A DNA stretch of 52,634 bases from a virus: positions 1 through 52,634 of IMG/VR virus record IMGVR_UViG_3300024346_000089. The stretch is one strand, 5' to 3'. How positions within the stretch are numbered: the first letter of the stretch is position 1; every line of letters starts with the position of its first letter. The notes beneath the pieces are model-generated. The model saw nothing but the letters and a program-made list of their open reading frames with translations. It searched no databases and was not told the DNA's origin. This document shows positions 48,829-52,634 of this stretch, piece after piece. The position numbers and the translations under genes were made by a program.

Positions 48829-49115
48829 AAAAACGACTTACTCCAGCAGAACTAGATGCTCGTCTGAAGTTCGTAGTTGGTTGCGTTCTTGCAGGAGTCC
48901 TCACGCTTACCACAATTGGAGTGCTCTATGCACTCGTATTCGTCACGCAGCCAATAGGTGCTCAAGCCGAAAACGACAAGATGTTCTTTAGCGTGCTATC
49001 GTCGGTAGCAACATTCATTACTGGTACTCTTGCTGGTCTGATGATTTCAACTGGAAGAAACTCTGACGAAGACAAAGATGGAAACGGAATCCCCGACCAT
49101 CTTGAAGGGAAATAA
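48825..49115 (+). CDS. Two-helix membrane protein with calcium-binding-like tail
   Basis: A 96-residue protein with transmembrane segments at about residues 15-37 and 52-74. Its C-terminus, DEDKDGNGIPDHLEGK, has the D-x-D-x-N-G-I-x-D pattern of thrombospondin type-3 / EF-hand-like calcium loops. Together with the lipoprotein and holin-like genes it forms a compact membrane cluster; it could be a second holin or anti-holin. The ATG overlaps the previous stop. Confidence 0.6.
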   Translation: MKKRLTPAELDARLKFVVGCVLAGVLTLTTIGVLYALVFVTQPIGAQAENDKMFFSVLSSVATFITGTLAGLMISTGRNSDEDKDGNGIPDHLEGK

Positions 49116-49564
49116 TGACAACCTGGGGTGAATACACTGGCAAGGTACTTGGTTTCCGTTTTGAAACAAAGGCTGATGAAGAGGGCGATTCATGCCCAAA
49201 AGCCACTCAGGACATTGCAGTCAACCTTAGAAACCGCGGCAAAGCAATCAAGACGGCAATGTATGGTCCGTTAAATCCAGCGGAGCCAAATGCTGACTAC
49301 TGGAAGAAACTTGCTAACGAGTGGGATGTTGATGTTGACAGTGCAAAAAAACAGCGCTGCGGGAATTGTTCCCTCTTCATTGTTTCACCAAAGATGAAGG
49401 AGTGCATTAACAAAGGCGTAACTGGTGGTGAACGCCAAGATGAATGGGAAGCAATTGATGCTGCTGGACAACTAGGCTATTGCGAAGCCTTTGACTTCAA
49501 ATGCGCATCAAAGAGGACCTGTAGGGCGTGGGTAACTGGTGGACCAATTACTAAGGAAAAATAA
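49115..49564 (+). CDS. Cys-rich, possible iron-sulfur protein
   Basis: A 149-residue protein. Cysteines C82, C85, C97, C123, C130 and C136 cluster in the C-terminal half: RCGNCSLF, MKECINK, LGYCEAFDFKCASKRTCRAWVTGGP. The order C-x2-C ... GYC-x6-C-x5-C-x-x-W ending in GGP recurs in phage proteins that have been likened to high-potential iron-sulfur proteins. It is immediately followed by a ferredoxin gene, which strengthens a redox interpretation. Substrate and partner are unknown. Confidence 0.65.
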   Translation: MTTWGEYTGKVLGFRFETKADEEGDSCPKATQDIAVNLRNRGKAIKTAMYGPLNPAEPNADYWKKLANEWDVDVDSAKKQRCGNCSLFIVSPKMKECINKGVTGGERQDEWEAIDAAGQLGYCEAFDFKCASKRTCRAWVTGGPITKEK

Positions 49565-49896
49565 TGAGAGTTTGGATTGACCAAGACTTATGCACTGGAG
49601 ATGGTCTTTGCGCGGAGATAGCCCCAGATGTTTTTCACATGATGCCAGACGGTCTTGCGTATGTGAAAGAAGGCGACAAGATTTATGCGGCCGCTGTGGG
49701 GAACCCAGAAGGAGCGGCTGGAATGGCTTCCTTCGCAGACGACAGGCTTGAAGATGTTATTGAGTCAGCCGAAGAATGCCCTGGCGAATGTATTTTATTG
49801 AACAATGAAGGACTAGCGCGCAGAATACTTCTTCTCAAACTCGCTCCACTCCATGGCGGCGTGCTTGTTCCCGTAGTTGTCGTAGTCGTCAATTGA
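49564..49896 (+). CDS. Ferredoxin, 3Fe-4S type
   Basis: A 110-residue protein whose first ~80 residues match the actinobacterial 3Fe-4S ferredoxin pattern: VWIDQDLC10-TGDGLC16-AEIAPDVF, then AEEC72-PGEC76. Three Cys (10, 16, 72) in C-x5-C...C-P order hold the cluster; such proteins usually donate electrons to cytochromes P450 or other oxygenases. No P450 is in the window. The last ~28 residues are hydrophobic and odd because they are antisense to a tiny gene on the opposite strand, so the functional protein may end earlier in structural terms. Confidence 0.85.
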   Translation: MRVWIDQDLCTGDGLCAEIAPDVFHMMPDGLAYVKEGDKIYAAAVGNPEGAAGMASFADDRLEDVIESAEECPGECILLNNEGLARRILLLKLAPLHGGVLVPVVVVVVN

Positions 49897-49959
49897 CGAC
49901 ACAACAAGAAGATGAAGAGAGATAATTGCGACAAATGAGAAAAGAACAAAAATAAGCAT
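49813..49959 (-). CDS. Tiny membrane protein antisense to the ferredoxin 3' end
   Basis: A 48-residue ORF on the minus strand. It has an N-terminal transmembrane segment (LIFVLFSFVAIISLHLLVV), then a polar tail DDYDNYGNKHAAMEWSEFEKK. This composition is more protein-like than the sense strand, whose product here ends in a run of Val. It is tail-to-tail with the ferredoxin gene, overlapping it by 84 bp. A single-pass inhibitor or envelope protein is possible. Confidence 0.5.
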   Translation of the reverse strand: MLIFVLFSFVAIISLHLLVVSSIDDYDNYGNKHAAMEWSEFEKKYSAR

Positions 49960-49987
49960 GGCATGAATTATGCCAGCAATCTTTTAC

Positions 49988-50015
49988 AGAGATACAAACT
50001 CATTGAAGTATCTCT
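49988..50015 (-). terminator. Hairpin in the gap after the 93-residue gene
   Basis: AGAGATAC (49988-49995) pairs perfectly with GTATCTCT (50008-50015) across 12 nt. It lies between the leftward 93-residue gene and the leftward tiny membrane gene. No strong T-run follows, so it may be a weak terminator or a processing site. Confidence 0.35.
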
Positions 50016-50035
50016 AAATTAGATGGAGACAATCT

Positions 50036-50317
50036 CTATAGCGGATACCAGTCCTCAAGAAGGTCTATCGGTATGCCGTTCTTATAACACAAGTCCGCAT
50101 ACGCATGGTCTGGACTTATCCCAAGACCAACCGTCTTCTTGTACTCGTCAGTAAACAGGTCAACCGCATCGCAGTCGTCGCCATAGAAGTAATCATTCAT
50201 TGCTTCTGTGAATTCGTCGCATTCAGGGAATGCAATCCACCCTGCGCCCTCGTATATGCCCCCATACCGCGCTTGTCGTATTACGACTGGATATAGGTCA
50301 ATAAGTTTTTTCGTCAT
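50036..50317 (-). CDS. Hypothetical protein downstream of ribonucleotide reductase
   Basis: A 93-residue acidic protein rich in Tyr and Asp (YEGAGWIAFPECDEFTEAMNDYFYGDD). It starts 4 bp after the reductase stop, so it is probably cotranscribed. No known domain is recognised. Confidence 0.6.
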   Translation of the reverse strand: MTKKLIDLYPVVIRQARYGGIYEGAGWIAFPECDEFTEAMNDYFYGDDCDAVDLFTDEYKKTVGLGISPDHAYADLCYKNGIPIDLLEDWYPL

Positions 50318-50321
50318 GCGA

Positions 50322-52241
50322 CTACTTTATCGGGCATGCTCCAGTTGCACAATCGTCCATCTCAATCAAGCCGTCAAATGAGCGCTGTACAAGTGGAATT
50401 GATGTGTCAATCTTTGCAATTGCCTTACGGTATTCCGCCTCTGTGATTTCCTCGTATGGAGGAAGCACGAAGTTGTGCTCGCTATGCAATAGGAACGACA
50501 CGGACTTGACGCTCTTGTCGTAGTTCTTTGAAAGCCAATCTTGAATCGCTGGAAGTTCTTCCTTGCGGTAGTAGACAGTGACCGAAACGGCGTTATCTGC
50601 CCATTCGGTTTGCATCTTCTTCACCCATTCAAGTTGCTCAATGGCGGTCATGCTGGCTGCAAGGACTGAGCCCTCTGGCGACTCACATGGGAAGTCAACG
50701 ACATAGCGCGTGTGGTCCTCTCTGCCGTCAAGACCCATATCCCACTGAACCTTGTACCCACGCTTGCGACAAGCGTCTACAAGCGGGTCAGACGAGCCAA
50801 AGCGAACTCGGCGAGTATAGAAGCGAGCGTACGCTGGGTGGATTCCTGGTGTCACTCCTGGGAGTAGCGACAATGTTCCAGATGGCTGAACCGTTGTTAA
50901 GCGGACAGATACTGGAATGCTGTTCGCAGCAGAGAAGTTTTTGTCAAACTCTTTTAGCGCGACATATCCAGGGCTGAGCCATTCAAGTTTCTGTGAGTCA
51001 CACTGCAGGATTCCAGTTACAGACTGTCCAAGGCGAGCATTCTTGTGCACGATTGAAGTCGTCTTTTCGTATGGATATTCCATGCGGGTGATTTGCTTTT
51101 GGACCTTGTAGAGAAGTGTTGAGATTTCAACAAACTGCTCGTAAGACTCAATGTTTGGCAAAAACAGTGTTGCCAAGTTGCACGACTCTCCATCAGCAAG
51201 AGCGATTTCTGCACACGGATTGAATCCCTCAATAGAGTTGTCAACATTCACTTCTCCAGCGCGTCCATAACGACGAGCGAGGCGACGATTCAGTAAGCCG
51301 TAAGGCTCCCCAGTTCCGTCGTAGCCCTTCCAGAGTTCTGGTTGAATCTCTTCGTAGTAGTCGGCATAGATGCTGTTGTTGGAGTTCGCTCGCCATGCTG
51401 GAACATTTCCAGAACCCCAGTTCTTTGCACGAAGGAAAAGAACATCATCTGGGTCGCCCATTGCGATTTGCGCAGAACGACGCGAAGAACCAGATACGAC
51501 GATTCGGCCGATGATGTTGCAAATATCAAGAACATCAATTGAGCGCAGTTTCTTTCCAACGCGATTATCCATCACTCCGCAAATATCTTTAATTCCGTCA
51601 ATCAATGCACCAGGGCCAGAAGCCGTACCACCGAATGTATTCAATGGTGCACCGTATTCGCGAATCAAAATTGTTGAGTAGGAGAAAGATTTCCCAGTAT
51701 GGAAGTACGACTTCAGTACGGCATGTAGCAGGCGCTTCCATCCCTGTCGCGAATCTGGAACAATTATGTCGGCATCATTTGAACGCTCGTGGGTAATTGT
51801 CACTCCAGTTTTAACCTTTGGCAAATCATGGATTTTTGAACGCTCCACCGAGAAACAAACTCCACCGCCGAGCATCAGGTACTCAAACAGGAGTTCAAAG
51901 TCTTCAATCTTTTCAATGTTCGTGAAGTAGCAGTTGTTTAGGGAAGTTCCGTTGAGTTTCTTTACAAGCGGAGTTCCAAGTTGCCAGAGTGAGCGACCAG
52001 AAAAAGATGCCCGCAAGTTAAAGCAATGGTCAAATAGTTTTTGTGCTTCTTCATCGGTTAACTGAGCGCCAATTTCAATTGCGCCATTGATTACGCGCTG
52101 CAGGGTTTCATGCCAAAGTTCGGTGTCTCCGTTTTCCTTTTTGCGACTGTAGGTACGCAGGAAAACAATCTCGCCAAGGCCGTTAAAGCCCCATGGGGCT
52201 GATTTTAGGGAATACGAATCTACAAATGACTGGTCAAGCAT
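50322..52241 (-). CDS. Class II (adenosylcobalamin-dependent) ribonucleoside-triphosphate reductase
   Basis: A 639-residue monomeric RTPR-type enzyme converting ribonucleoside triphosphates to deoxynucleotides for phage DNA synthesis. Active-site residues are in place: C104 (LNNCYF), C343 and E345 in FNPCAEIA, C354 eleven residues later as in Lactobacillus RTPR C408/C419, and the shuttle pair C631-x4-C636 in the C-terminal CATGACPIK. Length is a little below the ~740-residue Lactobacillus enzyme. It needs host or environmental vitamin B12 rather than oxygen. An AAGGG precedes the ATG. Confidence 0.92.
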   Translation of the reverse strand: MLDQSFVDSYSLKSAPWGFNGLGEIVFLRTYSRKKENGDTELWHETLQRVINGAIEIGAQLTDEEAQKLFDHCFNLRASFSGRSLWQLGTPLVKKLNGTSLNNCYFTNIEKIEDFELLFEYLMLGGGVCFSVERSKIHDLPKVKTGVTITHERSNDADIIVPDSRQGWKRLLHAVLKSYFHTGKSFSYSTILIREYGAPLNTFGGTASGPGALIDGIKDICGVMDNRVGKKLRSIDVLDICNIIGRIVVSGSSRRSAQIAMGDPDDVLFLRAKNWGSGNVPAWRANSNNSIYADYYEEIQPELWKGYDGTGEPYGLLNRRLARRYGRAGEVNVDNSIEGFNPCAEIALADGESCNLATLFLPNIESYEQFVEISTLLYKVQKQITRMEYPYEKTTSIVHKNARLGQSVTGILQCDSQKLEWLSPGYVALKEFDKNFSAANSIPVSVRLTTVQPSGTLSLLPGVTPGIHPAYARFYTRRVRFGSSDPLVDACRKRGYKVQWDMGLDGREDHTRYVVDFPCESPEGSVLAASMTAIEQLEWVKKMQTEWADNAVSVTVYYRKEELPAIQDWLSKNYDKSVKSVSFLLHSEHNFVLPPYEEITEAEYRKAIAKIDTSIPLVQRSFDGLIEMDDCATGACPIK

Positions 52242-52305
52242 GATAGGCCCTTGTCTAATAGCGAGTGGTTAACGAGTTTACACTACCCGAAAATACTGAA
52301 AGGGT

Positions 52306-52617
52306 CTAAATTAATCCTAATTTTTCTGCTTCAGCAATCGGAATCTGTCGGCCCTTTGGATACACAAGAATTTTTGTCTTTGTGAAAGGTGTCAACATTA
52401 TTTCTTCCCAAATATCTTCTTCAACTAAAACCGTTTGATTTAATTTCATTGATTCAATTTGATTGAAGCCTGCAATATGCTCTGGCTTCTTTGATTCACC
52501 AACGCAATCACCAGTTGGGTGCCCGCACACTGGGCATGGTTGCCTGTCGGCTCTTGAGAGTGGTATGTTCCCACCGACAAATGACTGCGAAAAACTATCC
52601 TGTCGGTAAAAGGCCAT
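52306..52617 (-). CDS. Zinc-ribbon-containing hypothetical protein
   Basis: A 103-residue protein with one Cys motif (CPVCGHPTGDC, residues ~28-38). The C-terminal part, WEEIMLTPFTKTKILVYPKGRQIPIAEAEKLGL, resembles small phage proteins of replication or early regions. It precedes the reductase gene on the same strand, with a 64-bp gap. It may bind nucleic acid or regulate; function unknown. Confidence 0.6.
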   Translation of the reverse strand: MAFYRQDSFSQSFVGGNIPLSRADRQPCPVCGHPTGDCVGESKKPEHIAGFNQIESMKLNQTVLVEEDIWEEIMLTPFTKTKILVYPKGRQIPIAEAEKLGLI

Positions 52618-52634
52618 GTCAAAAGTACACGCCC

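Noticed and set aside
49683-49964. 93-residue minus-strand ORF across the ferredoxin gene
   Set aside because: It is the shadow of the ferredoxin (Ser/Thr/Pro-rich, no domain). The adjacent-frame 48-residue ORF starting at 49959 is the more credible gene there.

Overview
The window is a piece of the genome of a tailed double-stranded DNA phage (or a closely related prophage) with a contractile tail. Tail sheath, tail tube, tape measure, HK97-fold capsid, portal, prohead protease and large terminase genes are all recognisable. No ribosomal RNA, tRNA, integrase or host housekeeping gene was seen. The host cannot be read directly. Apparently leaderless genes and a monomeric class II ribonucleotide reductase would fit an actinobacterial host, possibly from an uncultured aquatic lineage, but this is inference.

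Layout. (1) 1-6205, minus strand: tape measure (cut by the window edge), tail assembly chaperone with a probable frameshifted extension, tail tube, sheath, and neck/completion proteins. (2) 6247-9928, minus: a small Arg-rich protein, a ParB-like / PAPS-reductase-like / ParB-like trio, a coiled-coil protein and a RuvC-like resolvase. (3) 9929-10136: a divergent gap holding a candidate leftward small RNA. Its 5' end is the exact complement of 17 nt of universally conserved 23S rRNA, followed by a strong terminator hairpin. (4) 10137-11489, plus: two virion-like or accessory proteins. (5) 11486-15599, minus: HNH nuclease, a helical protein, Cas4/RecB-like nuclease, Rad52-like annealing protein, a hypothetical protein and large terminase. 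(6) 15640-45977, plus: small membrane protein, portal, prohead protease with a giant C-terminal extension, then about 23 kb of very large multidomain ORFs before the major capsid gene. (7) 46076-49896, plus: small genes, DUF6321-like protein, staphylococcal-type nuclease, decoration-like protein, a probable lysis/membrane cluster, and a cluster of Cys-rich and Fe-S proteins. (8) 49813-52617, minus: a tiny membrane protein, a hypothetical protein, class II ribonucleotide reductase and a zinc-ribbon protein.

The standout is region 6. Between protease and capsid lie proteins of 1907, 1272, 682, 1966 and 865 residues carrying toxin-like domains: an R-S-E ADP-ribosyltransferase, two HExxH metallopeptidase signatures, a zeta-toxin-like P-loop kinase, a HipA/PI-kinase-like domain and a second possible ADP-ribosyltransferase. 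Four ORFs, including the protease, share a module with the motif D-x-D-G-D-G-[MF]-I-F-D-G-T preceded by a basic GRAIGRA-type segment. Two others share a 19-residue CPxG...FTD...SNC module. A short recurring G-L-[ARQS]-S sequence lies between domains in four of them, and a similar S-L-R-S lies at the expected delta-domain cleavage point of the capsid protein. The working model is that these are head-packaged effector polyproteins, recruited by shared modules, trimmed by the prohead protease during maturation and delivered into the host with the DNA. This is a hypothesis built from sequence patterns.
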